DNA from: Prinia subflava | Lineage: Eukaryota; Chordata; Aves; Passeriformes; Cisticolidae | Direction: 5' to 3' | Assembly: GCF_021018805.1 (NCBI RefSeq) | Contig: NC_086251.1 | Location: forward strand, 19,077,098-19,141,097 | Length of the DNA stretch: 64,000 nucleotides | Shown: positions 51,601 to 62,990 of the stretch, piece after piece | Layout: the number at the start of each line of letters is the position of its first letter | Numbering within the stretch: position 1 is the first letter of the stretch | Position numbers and translations under genes: made by a program | Notes under the pieces: model-generated | What the model saw: only the letters and a program-made list of their open reading frames with translations | Database searches by the model: none | Told to the model about the DNA's origin: nothing

Positions 51601-53935
51601 GCTTAAATGAAACTTAACATGAACCAAAAGGAAAAAAGCAGCTTGACAGCTCAAACCCCTGGCAAAATGAAACCAATGTGAAAGCACATCTGCAAAAAAT
51701 ATGGCAAATTAACAACCTTATTCATTAACAAATTCTCTTGTGATGAGTAATGTCTCCTGGCACCTAGCAAGCAGTCAACCTCAAGCTAGCAGAAGTCAGG
51801 AAGGATGTTGAATAATGTTGTTTTTTGTATCAGGTGATCATTCTGGAGGCATGTGTCTTCTGTGGCTCTTTTAGAAGCTTTAGCCCTTTTAAAGGGAAGG
51901 CTGCAAGCCGTGGTTGCAATCCATGAATATGATTCCTGAAATGTTATTTCTTTCAAGGGTGCTGGCCCTCTTTTGCAGGAACTCCAGTTTTTACTTCCCC
52001 TTCTGCTCTCTAACCTATTAAACCAGAGATGATACGTTACTGTAGGTAAGTTAGAAATTACTAGAAGTGGTTTGTGATCTGCTTAAAACTTGGGTGGTTT
52101 TTTCTGGCCTTTTGGGTAACTGTGTGAACTGCCCAAAGTATTGCCTAACTTGCTTGGACTGCTGAGGGTTTGACATGGCTTCAGAGTGTAAGGAAAAACA
52201 GTGGCTACATGCAGGCACTGACAAATGGAGGGCCACAGACCTCACTCATTGAGCTCAGGGGCCAGCAGTGGCAGAATTTTTTGCTCTGTTATGTTGTTGC
52301 TCAATGACTTGTGCAACCACACAGGGTTTAGAAAGACTGCACCCATTACCTTATTAATTCAAATAGCATGCTGCCAGCCTCAGATAAAGGGGAACTAATG
52401 ACCTCCTGCAGTGTCAGGAGTTTGTTTGTATTGTTTTCTATGCCAACAACTGTGAACATTTTTCCTGGAGTGAAGAAACTTCCTCTAGTTGGGTTCTTTC
52501 TGACGGCCAAACGAGCAGAGGCGTGGCATGTGGCCATATTGCTTCATACTGATAGATAAAAAAAGGCCTCTAAGGATATTTGTTTGCTCAAGGGTTTTTC
52601 TTTTTTGATGTGATTATGCTTTTTTTTTTTCCTGTGCTTTTGCAATAGAGGGATGCTGAGTCCTCTCTCTCTCACTTTTGATGGAATACTTGTAAACTAC
52701 TAAGGAGGTGCCTAACACAGAGATGTGACTCATGGCTTTCCATCTGATTGCCAGTTGCCAGCCTTGAATAATTCCCAGGTTCCTTTTCCTGCGCTCCTCC
52801 TACAAGCAGCTCTCCAGGGTACACAGATCTTTGAGACAAGCTCCCGAGCCACCTGCTCTCTTCTCACCTGCTGTTCTTTTTTCTCTTGGCATGAAGTGTC
52901 TGGCTAGGGTTTCTGTCCCGAAGGGCCTAGCAGCTGCTGAACTGGGTTATTATCTGCAGAGAAAGGAGCTAGGGAAACAGAGAGACCAGTAACCTAGCTC
53001 TAATTTTTTCCTGTCCAAGAGAGGAACATTCATGAGACTAAAAGGCAAGAAAAGAAGCTTTGTTCGAACTGTCAGCTTTGTGTTGTGTCTTGCCTTCCCT
53101 CAAGAGTGATCAATGTACATGGCTTCTGCCAGCCCAAAATTAATTCTTAGTACGCAACAAAACAGAGTTTTCCCCTCTGCACCAACAGAGAGCTCCTGTT
53201 AACTCACCCTAAAGTTATTAGGGTGTATTAGCTGGTTTTGTTAAGTCTTTTGCAAGGCACTTGTGTTTCATCACATTCCCCATGTTCCTATCCAAGATGC
53301 GGCCTGTACCTTTCTGTCCTCTACACCACCTCTTGTCAGCTTAGGATGAAACCCTTACTTCTTGCAGTTTGTCCTTCCACATTATTATACTAAAAAGTAC
53401 TGAAAAGACTGAATGGGCCTATGGCCAGGTAATCCAGCCTGTGCCATATGAGTAAGTATGGTGGAAGATACTTCTCTGGAGCCTGCAAGGAGTTGTGCAG
53501 AGTTAAACCACCTGTGAGTATTGTGCTGCCCTTAGGCACAGCTGTCAGATGGTACAGTGTAATCATTTCTATTATTTGTATCCTTTTCTTCCCTCTCTAT
53601 CCTCCTTCTTCTTACAAGTACACCAGACTTAGTCTGAGTACCACTATGCACCTATTGCAATGAGACCTGGTGGAATTTGGTGTAAGACTGTTTCTGAGAG
53701 AGCCGTTCAAGAGCTCCTGCCTAAACTCTCTTTTTCCCTCCCCTCCCATAATAGAACACACTTACTTCTCCTTGTGGTGGATTCTCTCATCTAGCAAATA
53801 CCCTTTGAGCCAATTTGCATTGCTGGAGAGCAAACCTGAACCAAAGGAGTTTCTACACTTCTAATTTGGGAAATAGAGATTACAAAAGGGGTCAGCCCAG
53901 AGCAAAAAGTAGGAAAGCTTAGCAATTGACTAGAT

Positions 53936-54042
53936 CAGTGGTCTCCAAAGTGGGGTGTGTGCACACCATGGGGTGCACAAGACTATTCAAAACTTTTTTT
54001 CCTGATAGTGGTATGCAAGATCAAAAAGATTTGGAGACCATG
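53936..54042. mobile_element. Probable short hAT-type inverted-repeat (MITE-like) element
   Basis: The left end CAGTGGTCTCCAAAGTGGGG has the form of hAT terminal repeats (CAGNGGTCTCCAAA). The right end TTTGGAGACCATGG is its near-complement and shares 11 bp (TGGTCTCCAAA) in inverted orientation. Between them lie about 80 bp, including a GTGCAC...GTGCAC inverted pair near the left end. No 8-bp target duplication is evident, so the insertion is old or one end is eroded. It has no coding capacity. Confidence 0.5.
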
Positions 54043-55489
54043 GATGTACATTTACCACTACACACCTCCCCTTCCATGCTGATCTGTCTGGAGGGTCTTA
54101 GCTCTATATTTACGTCCAACGAGCCAACAGGAATTGCCATTGCAAGGGCACTTTAAACTTGGTTATGAACAGAAAGACCTCAGATATAGAATGGCCACAT
54201 GAAAAAGAGATGACCAGGGAGAGATCTCTGATGACTGGGTTTCTGCACATACACAAGACAGAGGCATTATGTGCCCTGTGGACAAGCAGACCTCCAAGGG
54301 CTGGCATAAGTCAGTGTTTGCCAAGTGGTTGTTTTCTGTTTTCAAGGTGATTCTCTGAGGAGCTGAACATGAATGCTGACAGATGGCGATCTCTGGTATA
54401 GTGAATGTGAGTGTTTTTAGTAAAGAACACACATTTTAGTACCCTTTAAAAAGCAACACCTATGCTTATAAAGGACAACAGATATTTTGCCCCTTTAATA
54501 TGGATATTTTTGCATACTTGTAGTTGGCTGTTGTGTTAGGCAGTATTCTGCATTCACATCAAGTCTGTCAACTTTATGAAAGTGAAAGATGTGAAGCCAA
54601 GGAAGACATATATCTGTCCACTGATGATTTAGTGACATGGATGTACTTTAGTTAGTATGTGTGTTTTTTGGAAACATTTCTACTTTTCCTGCCATTACCT
54701 AGGCGTGTGGTTTCAGCGTTAAGAAAATGGGTGCCACCTCTAAACAACTGGCATTTTGAAGTGATTACCACCAGGTTTCAGAGTTAAATGACCTAGTTGT
54801 AAGACGGAGGCAGTGCACACGTTCTGTCAGTTTGAGAGAGGCAGAAGAGACACTGCTATGACCAGAGATTGTGGTGCAGCTGTAGGATCAAGCACTTGGA
54901 ATTCCATTGAAAACACTTTGCTAGTTCTGAAGGTATCACTATGGAGCAAAGGGGCAGAAGGACACACCAAACTGAGTGAAAGCTAAAAGAAGCAGTAGCT
55001 GGTGACAGTCTCGTCTTCTGCACTGTTTGTATGAAGAGGTCTTTGGGAGTGTAGGTATCAATGGAGGCCCATTTTCTCTGTCTCCAGCAGCCTGGAGAAC
55101 CTCGCAAGCAGCACAGGTTGTAATCTGAAACTCAGATTGTTTCAGAACTGTGTTGCAGAGCGGTGGTGGGACAGGCACAAAACATCCCATCTTGCCTCAG
55201 AAATGTGCAACAGTTGGTGAGGCACTGAGCAAGGCTCCCCTGCCAGCCTGCTCCCATATCACACTGGCCCTGGGACAGCCTCCAAGTACTTATTAGCAGC
55301 TGCTCTGTTGAGATGTGCACGAGATCTGGTGCAGCAGGAGGAGATGGTCTGTCACCAAAGTAGCATGAGGGTGGGCTTATATCAAAGACATTAATTTTGG
55401 CTGACAGGATGGCAATAGGTGAATCAAGCAGAAAAAGCAGTGAGCAGAAGATGCTTTAACCCCTTCTGCTTCCTCACAGGCTCTGGAGA

Positions 55490-56438
55490 GTGGAATCAGT
55501 TCTTCCCCTGTGCTCAGCACTGGTGAGGCTGCACCTTGAGTGCTGTGTCCAGCTCTGGCCCCTCAGTTTAGGAAGGACATTGAGTGCTGTGTCCAGCTCT
55601 GGCCCATCAGTTTAGGAAGGACATTGAGTGCTGTGTGCAGCTCTGGCCCCTCAGTTTGGGATGGACATTGAGTGCTGTGTCCAGCCCTGGCCCCTCAGTT
55701 TAGGAAGGACATTGAGTGCTGTGTCCAGCTCTGGCCCCTCAGTTTGGGAAGGACATTGAGTGCTGTGTCCAGCTCTGGCCCCTCAGTTTGGGAAGGACAT
55801 TGAGTGCTGTGTCCAGCTCTGGCCCCTCAGTTTGGGAAGGACATTGAGTGCTGTGTCCAGCTCTGGCCCCTCAGTTTGGGATGGACATTGAGTGCTGTGT
55901 GCAGCTCTGCCCCTCAGTTTAGGAAGGACATTGAGTGCTGTGTGCAGCTCTGGCTCCTCAGTTTGGGAAGGATGTTGAGGAGCTTGAGCACGTCCAGAGG
56001 AGGCAACGAGGCTGGTGAGGGGCTTGGAGCACAGGCCCTGTGAGGAACAGCTGAGGGAGCTGGGGGTGTTTAGCCTGGAGAAAAGGAGACTCAGAGGTGA
56101 CCTTATTGCTCTCTACAACTCCCTGAAAGGTGGCTGTAGCCAGGTGGGGTTGGTTTCTTTCTCCAGGCAGCAACTGACAGAACAAGAGGACACAGTCTCA
56201 AGCTGTGCCAAGGGAAATAGAGGTTGGATATTAGGAAAAAGTTTTTCATGGAAAGAATAATAAAATATTGGAATGATCTGCCCAGGGAGTGGTGGAGTCA
56301 CCACCCCGGATATGATTCAACACAAACCTGGATGTGGCACTTGGTGCCATAGTCTATTTGAGGTGTTAGGGCATGGAATGGACTCAATAATCTTGGAGGA
56401 TTCTTCCAACCTAGTCATTCTGTGATTCTGTGATTCTT
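55490..56438 (+). mobile_element. CR1 LINE fragment, plus strand, carrying an internal 44-bp VNTR
   Basis: The left part reads 'CTGTGCTCAGCACTGGTGAG' and 'GCTGCACCTTGAGTGCTGTG', the CR1 region upstream of the 3' end. After the tandem array at 55537-55974 normal CR1 order resumes: 'GAGCACGTCCAGAGGAGG', 'CTGAGGGAGCTGGGGGTGTT', 'GCCTGGAGAAAAGGAGACTC', 'CTCTACAACTCCCTGAAAGG', 'GGTTGGATATTAGGAAAAAG', 'GGATGTGGCACTTGGTGCCA' and 'GATTCTTCCAACCTAGTCAT'. It ends 'TCTGTGATTCTGTGATTCT'. The unexpanded element would be about 550 bp. The reading frame of any CR1 ORF remnant is destroyed. Confidence 0.95.
55537..55974 (+). repeat. Ten-copy 44-bp minisatellite derived from CR1 sequence
   Basis: Units start (TTGAGTGCTGTG) at 55537, 55580, 55624, 55668, 55712, 55756, 55800, 55844, 55888 and 55931, with the next CR1 base pair at 55975. 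Eight units are 44 bp and two are 43 bp. Variants are limited: TCCAGCTC versus TGCAGCTC, and TAGGAAGG, TGGGAAGG or TGGGATGG near the end. An ordinary CR1 has this block once, so the array is a local amplification. The step of 44 bp is not a multiple of three. Confidence 0.97.
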
Positions 56439-57831
56439 AAGCCATCATCAGAGGTGTGCATGCACTTCCTTGTCTAGCCTCCTTTCCAGGCTTTCAGTCC
56501 GATTCCCCACTGGTGTTCAGGCTATCTCTGCCATCTCCTTCCACCACACCACGCCTTCTCTGAGGCTTTTTGTCAGTCCTGGGTCATGGCTGGGAAAGCC
56601 ACAGTGTCCTGGGCAGGCTGGGGAGGGAACCCTCATAGGGCACCATTTGTGGTCAGCTCTTGGCTCACTAAAGAGATGATTATTTAGGATCAAAGCACCA
56701 GAAAGTGTGCTAATGGTTAACTGCCCTCTCTTGCCTGTCTGTACCTGATCTCAGGAGGAGACTGGCACCATGCTTTGGTGTCCTCCAGCCCCTATAGACA
56801 CTCCATGGACCCCTGTTTAAAAAATGTGGGTGTTCACGGGTGTGCTGTATCATTAGAGCAGCTACCCTCTTCTTCCATCAGTATTTCTGCTATTTAGACT
56901 GTTGTGTGGTTTGTTTGGGCTGATTTTTCTTTTCTTAGAAAAATATACAGGTACAGATGGGGATGGCTTTGTAATAATACAGTGCCTCTTTCTATGCAGG
57001 GACGCCTTAGAATTTGTCTGAATCCAGTCAAAAGGCTTTATTTTAAAATAACCAGCTTTTTTCTTTTGTAGCACAAGAAACCAAACCCACATCTGCTCCA
57101 CACACTGAGTTAATTTGTGCAGGCTCCTGATCACCTCCTGTTTTAATATTGCAGCTATAAACCCTGGAGTGCAAAGGTGGTGGTCAGAATGGTGGCTTGC
57201 AGAAATGCCACCAGACACAAGGTTGACAGCAACATTGTGAGGCATTGCTTTAATGATTTTTGTTTCTTTGAGTTATGCAAATAGCCACAGCCTTTTCCTT
57301 CTGTGCCTGTCTAAGGCCAGAAGGCTGGTGGCTCAATGGAGGGTGCTGTTAAGGTGGTGAGAAGAGAGAAAACGATGGCAAATTCATTGGCAAATCCACG
57401 GCTTGCACACACACAGACTGAAAATAAAGCAAAAAACACCAACAGCAACATTTACAGAGTATTCAGCCAGTTCTGGCTTCACCTGTATATCATCTTCAGA
57501 TGTTCTTGGCATTGGATCAAGATCCTGGTTTGTGGTGTGAGGAGGGAGGGAGGAGGAGGACTGAAGCAGGAAGTCCTGTTTGACTTGAACACGTTGCACT
57601 CAAAATCAGGTGTGGTGCAGTCTGCTATCTATTCGATTGAGAAAGTGGCATTTGAGCTTGACTCCTTATTACTGATGATCTTTTCAAGCAAGAAAACCTC
57701 TGCTTTCACCATAAAGGATATAGGCTCAAGTTTCAGGTTATCATTTTTATGCCCTGCTAATCCTTCAAGTTAGAAATCTCCCTGGCATAGCTCTAGGCAG
57801 ATATGGGATTTGGTAACTACTGTCATTATTA

Positions 57832-57879
57832 CTTTTTTTTTTACTTTTTTTTTTTTCTTTTTTTTTTTTTTTTCTTTTT
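57832..57879. repeat. T-rich homopolymer tract
   Basis: The tract is nearly pure T with a few C and A interruptions, flanked by unique sequence. Confidence 0.9.
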
Positions 57880-58495
57880 ATAGTGGCTGCTCCCTGTTCT
57901 CTGCCACTCCACCCAAACTCCCACTTTTCCCACTGTATGGATTCATGCTTATGTTGTTTTTCCAGCATTACTTTCTGAAAGGCGTTACCTCTTGTTCCCA
58001 AATACATTCTTTCCACCAGTTTGGGCTGCTCTGCAAAAAAAAGGAAGCAGCCAGTGCAAAGCATTCTAGCATGAGTCAGAAATCCTTATGGATGAGCTAA
58101 ACAGAGCTGAGCAGAAACCAGGTCAACAGCAGCTCTCATGAGAATTTAGCTGTATCCCCGGAGTGGCCATTCTGATCTGTCCTCCCAGCCCTTCTGCTTC
58201 CCTGTACAGTCACACCTATGCCAGGAGGGGCGTGCACAAAATCTTTGTGGGGACAAGGCAGGGTGTACTGACCAACGACAGCACATTTCACTTTTCCTTA
58301 GGAAAAATTCATCTATTAACTTCCTGGAGGTGTTTTCCACCCCCATTAGTGAAGCAAAGCCTGTGTGCTCCCTTTCAGAATGATGTTTTGTGTGTGAGGA
58401 CCAGCTCTTGTGTGTGTCTGTACAATAAGCATCTGACAAGTCCCGCATCTCTCTCGACACGAACATTTACAAACCAGAAGCAGAAAACACCACAT

Positions 58496-58509
58496 TCTCC
58501 CCCTGGTGG
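58496..58509 (-). promoter_or_regulatory. Candidate CTCF-binding motif
   Basis: On the minus strand the sequence reads CCACCAGGGGGAGA, matching the vertebrate CTCF core CCASYAGRKGGCRS except at the twelfth and fourteenth positions. A single motif match of this length is expected by chance occasionally, so occupancy is unproven. Confidence 0.3.
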
Positions 58510-58633
58510 TGATGTTGGAGTCTCTGCGTCACGAGAAATCCAAATGCCAGGACAGCCAAAAACGTGGATTTGGACACTTGGGAATTGGAATGAATTCATC
58601 TGGCAGGCTCCAGTTCTGGTTTGTAATATAGCC

Positions 58634-58867
58634 CTACAGGACGTATAGGTACGTACACGATGTACAGGATGTACAGGATGTACAGGTATGTACAGGATGT
58701 ACAGGTATGTACAGATATGTACACGATGTACAGGTATGTACAGGTATGTTCAGGATGTACAGGATGTATAGGTATGTACACGATGTACAGGATGTACAGG
58801 CATGTACAGGATGTACAGGTATGTACACGATGTACAGGTATGTACAGGTATGTTCAGGATGTACAGG
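58634..58867. repeat. GTAC-rich minisatellite of mixed 9- and 10-bp units
   Basis: The array alternates units CAGGATGTA (9 bp) and CAGGTATGTA (10 bp), with variants ATGTACAC, ATGTTCAGG and ATGTATAGG. About two dozen units span 234 bp. A 43-bp block is repeated exactly at 58731 and 58825, 94 bp apart, showing a higher-order step. Tyrosine/arginine/valine-rich open frames on + and cysteine/threonine/tyrosine-rich frames on - are translations of the repeat, not genes. Confidence 0.97.
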
Positions 58868-61800
58868 TCCAGGACGGCAGCATTGCCTGCTGAAGTGTGC
58901 ACCAGCCACATGAAGGGAGCACAGCTGCCAGCTGCAGCCCAGAGGTGAGCGACAACAGCACTCCCATCTTCCAGGGATGGAGTGTGGATTTGTGCTTGGC
59001 TAAGAGGTTTTCCTGGCTGCAGTGTGCTGGCAGGGCAAAATAGTGGGGCTGTGGTTAAAAACCTCTCAGGAGCTGTGTTCTGCCTTGTGCCATGACCCCA
59101 GAGCAATTTTAACACTTTTCTGATACCTCCTTTCTGCCCTGCCTCTTGCACAGTTTGTGGCTCTCTTCGGTCCCAGGTTCTCTCTGTTTTCAGCCAGACT
59201 TAGTTAAAAGATGGAAGAGACAGAAAGACAGCTAAGAAAGGATAGATGAGTGCAGGACACTGCAGCACATTGCTCCATGATGTCAGGTACAACACACACC
59301 TGACTGCTAGAAATATCTTTCAGGCTGCTTCTGTGAGGAGGTAATGGATATTTAACTCGAGCTTCAGAGACTCCCATGGCTTCCGAGAGGAAGCATTTCT
59401 GGCAGAGTGTGATATGCATTTTTCATGGCAAAGCTGCAGTAGCATGATGCCAGTGGCACAGCTCTAGGAGTTTGAACATAAACAGGAACACCCTGATGGT
59501 CCCAGGTAATGTTATATCCGTGGCTGTAATGTTCTGTGGATGCACAGAGAAGGTAATTCATAGCTGTTTGCATGCGTTTAGTGCTTTATAGTAATTAAAA
59601 ATTCACTCAATCTGATGGTCTCTCCTTTGACCAATTCTTTAATTTGATGTATGTTGTTAAATTACATCAGAGTCTTTGCTTTAAAATAAGTTTAAAATGA
59701 GCATTTGGGATTTAATTATGAATTTTTTTTAGTGACTACTATCAGTGGATGGGAACTGCTCTGCTTAAATATGAGGAGTTAATCTCAGTGAAATTTAGAT
59801 AAGTTTATCCATATTATCACTTTTAAGGGCACTTGTTTCACATTTCCATATGTTTTCTCACATACACCAAAACCAATTTAGAATGATATCAAGATTTGTA
59901 TGCAGTATCTTGCTTGAGGAAGCTAGAATGCTCTGAAAACACTCAAAAATTACAAGAGTTGGCCAGCCTTATGATTTGGTGGGACTGAATTCAGGGCTGG
60001 GAAAGATGTAGGATCAGAAAGAAATCTAATTCTCTTCCAGACTGTCATACCAAAGCAAGCCATTGTATACTTGGCTCAGGAGAACAAGGACTTTCTTTTG
60101 CCAGTTGAAATGTCTCTTCCGTCAGCCTAGGAAAACCAGTGCTCCTGCAGCCTGTGCTGCCTCACAGCCTCACAGCACAGAGCAATAGTGCCTTTTCCAG
60201 CGTTGGTATTTTGCAGAGAATGTAATTTCCAAGGAATTTATTTCCTTATTACACCACTGTCTTTAAAAATAAAAGCTCCAAAGAATCATCATGGAATTTT
60301 TTTTCACAATGTGATTTTCATTAGTAATTTATTCAGTCTAGCAGATGCCAGCTTGCAAACTATGCAAAGAGCAAATCTCTTCCTCCAAGTGTAAATATTT
60401 ATAGATCATATTAAATAGTATTTAGTTCTGTGCAAACATATTGTCAACAGTTCTAGCCAGATTCTTCCCTAATCGCAGCCTGGGAGTTGGCACAGGCATG
60501 TCCTCCATGAGAAGATGGTTATCAGAAAAAATAATAGCAGGCTAAATAGGTTCTTGGCTTAATTAAGGCTGGAGTTTACACCAGAGGTGAATCTGGCCTA
60601 CACCAAGTTAAAACTCTGTTATAGCAGCTTGTATGTACCACACACAGAGCTGGAAAGATGATGCTTCCCTGGGGGGCAGCTTTCCCAAGCAGGCTGCGAA
60701 CCTCTCTTGGCACTGGACAAAATGGGCCATTACAATGCAGGGCAGGGAGTTTCAATCTTTAATATGTTTTAATGTAGGTCCACATTTTCTTAGACATAAT
60801 AGGAGATGTATGGCTATAATTTGCATTAATTGGCTACGTTTATTTGAATAATCCAGAAGAGCACATATTCCCCACTCAAATCACCATCTGTTCTTAAAAC
60901 AGAGATGTATTATTTCTTAAACACAGATCTGCCTTTTGATGTCCAGCTCAGCCAGTGCAAAGTCTCTGAATGGGTTAATGTCTGGGACATAGCTTGACTA
61001 TACTGAAGCCTTATACTGTGTTTAAACTATTATCCAAAAATCTCCTTTCCTGCACCTTCAGCCCAAAACCCTTCAATAGCAATTTGTTATATCCCATAAT
61101 CTCTACTCTCCTGACAATCTGGAATAAATGCAAACCAACTGAAAGCTCATTTATATTCTGTGAAAACCTGCTATTGCAAGCATGTCTCAGCACCCTGGCT
61201 TTTCACACGAGACATGTAAAGTTGCAAAGATCTCTAAACACTTCAAGATTGTCCTCTGGGTGTCTCAAATGAAACAGCCCAACTGACCTTCTCCATGCAT
61301 CGTAGGGAGACAGGCAAGTGAGAGCACGTTCATGACATCCCATTCTCTTTGGCTGCATGGTGACAGTGTTTTTTCAGTGTCTGTACTTTCCCATTGCACA
61401 TCTGGACTTCTCTGTGGGCATTTTTTTTTCTCCTGGGACAGTTTTTTCTCAGAAATGTGCTTGTTTTCCACTACACCAACCCTAAAGGCCACATGCCCTT
61501 GTGCTTTGCTCAACAGCTTCACAATATTTCCTCCACCATTGTGGTTGGTCCTGCCAGATAATCTGTTCTATAGCAGACAATCCCCCTCCCCCCTTCAACT
61601 GTCCCTTCTAATTCTCTTACATTGCAGAGCTTCCTTCTCCCTTCCTCCTCCTCTGAAAAGGAGGGGAGGGGATATTGCAGTAAACGCTGAAATCCTATAT
61701 GAATGATGGAAGGATAGATCTGGACAATGTATACAGACAGACATGCTTTGAATTGACTACTTAATGTGGGGAGCTGGCCAGCTTTGCATTATGTCTATTT

Positions 61801-62111
61801 TTAATTAACTGATGGACCAGGGCTTCACCTCCTCCACCTCCGCCTCCTCCTCCTCACTGCTCATTCTGAAAAGCAAATTTTTGTGTTCTAAAATTACATT
61901 GGGATGTGTGAATGATTTTGGCATCACTTTCATCTACGGCCAGATTAGCAGTAGCAGACAAATCCACACATGACTTGAAGAAACAAGGATTCCTTCCTCA
62001 CTTGTTTAATGGTACAGTTACTATGTGAAGCATCTCACAGTCTGGACTGCGTCTGTGTGTGCATAAGGCTGGTTTCTCCACGGTTTTTGTTTTCTTTATG
62101 ACCTTTTTCAT
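58868..62111. other. Non-coding unique DNA, AT-rich, possible conserved non-coding stretches
   Basis: No gene or transposon is recognised. The segments near 59580-59900 and 61740-61960 are AT-rich with several TAAT/ATTA and TTAATTAA-type homeodomain-like cores (for example TTTTTAATTAACTGATGG near 61797). They have the look of non-coding regulatory DNA, but conservation cannot be judged from one sequence. Confidence 0.45.
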
Positions 62112-62345
62112 AGCATCACAGAATGGTTTCACTTGGAAAAGATCTTAAAGATCATCCAGTTCCAACCCCCCGCCATGCACAGGGACACCTTCCACTAGAG
62201 CAGGTTGCTCAGGGCTCCATCCTTGAGCACTGACAGGGATGGGGCATCCACAGCTTCTCTGGGAGACTGATCCAGTGCCTCACCACCCCACAGTAAGGAA
62301 CTTCCTCCTGTGTCTAATGCCTCTCTTCTTTGGGTGATCTGGATA
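62112..62345 (-). mobile_element. CR1 LINE 3' end, minus strand
   Basis: The segment reads CATCACAGAATGGTTTCACT, then TTGGAAAAGATCTTAAAGAT, CATCCAGTTCCAACCCCCC, GCCATGCACAGGGACACC, TTCCACTAGAGCAGGTTGCT and a 'CAGTAAGGAACTTCCTCC' block. These are the reverse complement of a well-known avian CR1 3' UTR. About 235 bp are retained. Confidence 0.95.
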
Positions 62346-62863
62346 TAACCCAAGGAGCTGAGTTCAGGGGACAGTGTGCTTGCTCAGAAATGGCACCCAT
62401 GGTTTCTTGAAGGCCTGCACCTGATGCCATTTCATGGGGCCAGCTCCACACTTGAGAGTGCAGCTCAGATATTTATGTACTGTACGTGTCTGTATATACA
62501 TGAGCAGTACATGGTATATGAGATTCAAGGCTCTGTTGCTGGTAAGGTTTGCCCCAAGCAGCTGGGGGCTGCTGATGTGCGAATTTTTGCCATAGATACC
62601 AACACTAAAAACAACAAACCAATCGTTGAAGAGCTGATTTCTGGTCTTTGATTTAGTATTTATTTCAGCAGCATCCTCTGTTACAGCAGTGGTGGTGGAC
62701 TGGCACGTCCAGTAAAGCAAAGACTTGCACAGTGCAGGGGCTATGTGAAAACAGTTATGTCTGCATGAAGGTAGAATGGGTGTTTTTCATACTCCGGGAT
62801 AGCAAGACGCTGTCAGCCAGTACACTTATCTATTTTTTTTTTCTTCTCGTGCTGTGTGGTGAT
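62346..62863. other. Short unique non-coding gap
   Basis: Opposing open frames of about 90-118 codons overlap here and neither is recognisable. Base composition is ordinary. No repeat is seen between the two CR1 fragments. Confidence 0.5.
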
Positions 62864-62990
62864 AATGAACCATGGAATGGTTTGGGTTGGAAGGGGCTTT
62901 AAAGCTCATCCAGTTCCAGCCCCGCGGCCACGGGCGGGGTCCCACTAGTCCGGGCAGCTCAGAGCCGCGTCCAGCCCGGCGCTGGAAACG
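62864..62990 (-). mobile_element. CR1 LINE 3' end embedded at the CpG island edge, GC-shifted
   Basis: The fragment begins AACCATGGAATGGTTTGGGT and TTGGAAGGGGCTTTAAAGCT, then CATCCAGTTCCAGCCCCGCG and GCCACGGGCGGGGTCCCACT. These track the same CR1 3' UTR order as the copy at 62.1 kb, but the later half has become CpG-rich. It ends near the GCGTCCAGCCCGGCGCTGGA block. Confidence 0.85.

Larger units (their letters stand above)
47621..55489. other. Non-coding unique DNA with two small repeats
   Basis: This stretch contains the A-tract/CAAAAAA repeat at 48590-48642 and a probable hAT-type element at 53936-54042. The 179-codon + open frame at 51067-51606 is not recognised and lacks clear exon boundaries. 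Nothing else stands out. Confidence 0.5.
56439..58633. other. Non-coding unique DNA
   Basis: No gene is recognised. A T-rich tract with C and A interruptions lies at 57832-57879. A CTCF-like motif lies at 58496-58509. Open frames up to 161 codons (58163-58648 +) show no recognisable domain. Confidence 0.5.

Noticed and set aside
51067..51606. 179-codon + strand open frame
   Set aside because: No familiar motif, and overlapping minus-strand frames are also open. Treated as chance.
54309..54410. Second possible hAT end (CAGTGTTTGCCAAGTGGTTG) just right of the 53.9 kb element
   Set aside because: No matching inverted end could be found within a few hundred bases.
58634..59151. Tyrosine/cysteine-rich repetitive open frames on both strands
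   Set aside because: Translations of the 9/10-bp GTAC minisatellite. Both strands are open because the unit lacks stops, not because of coding selection.
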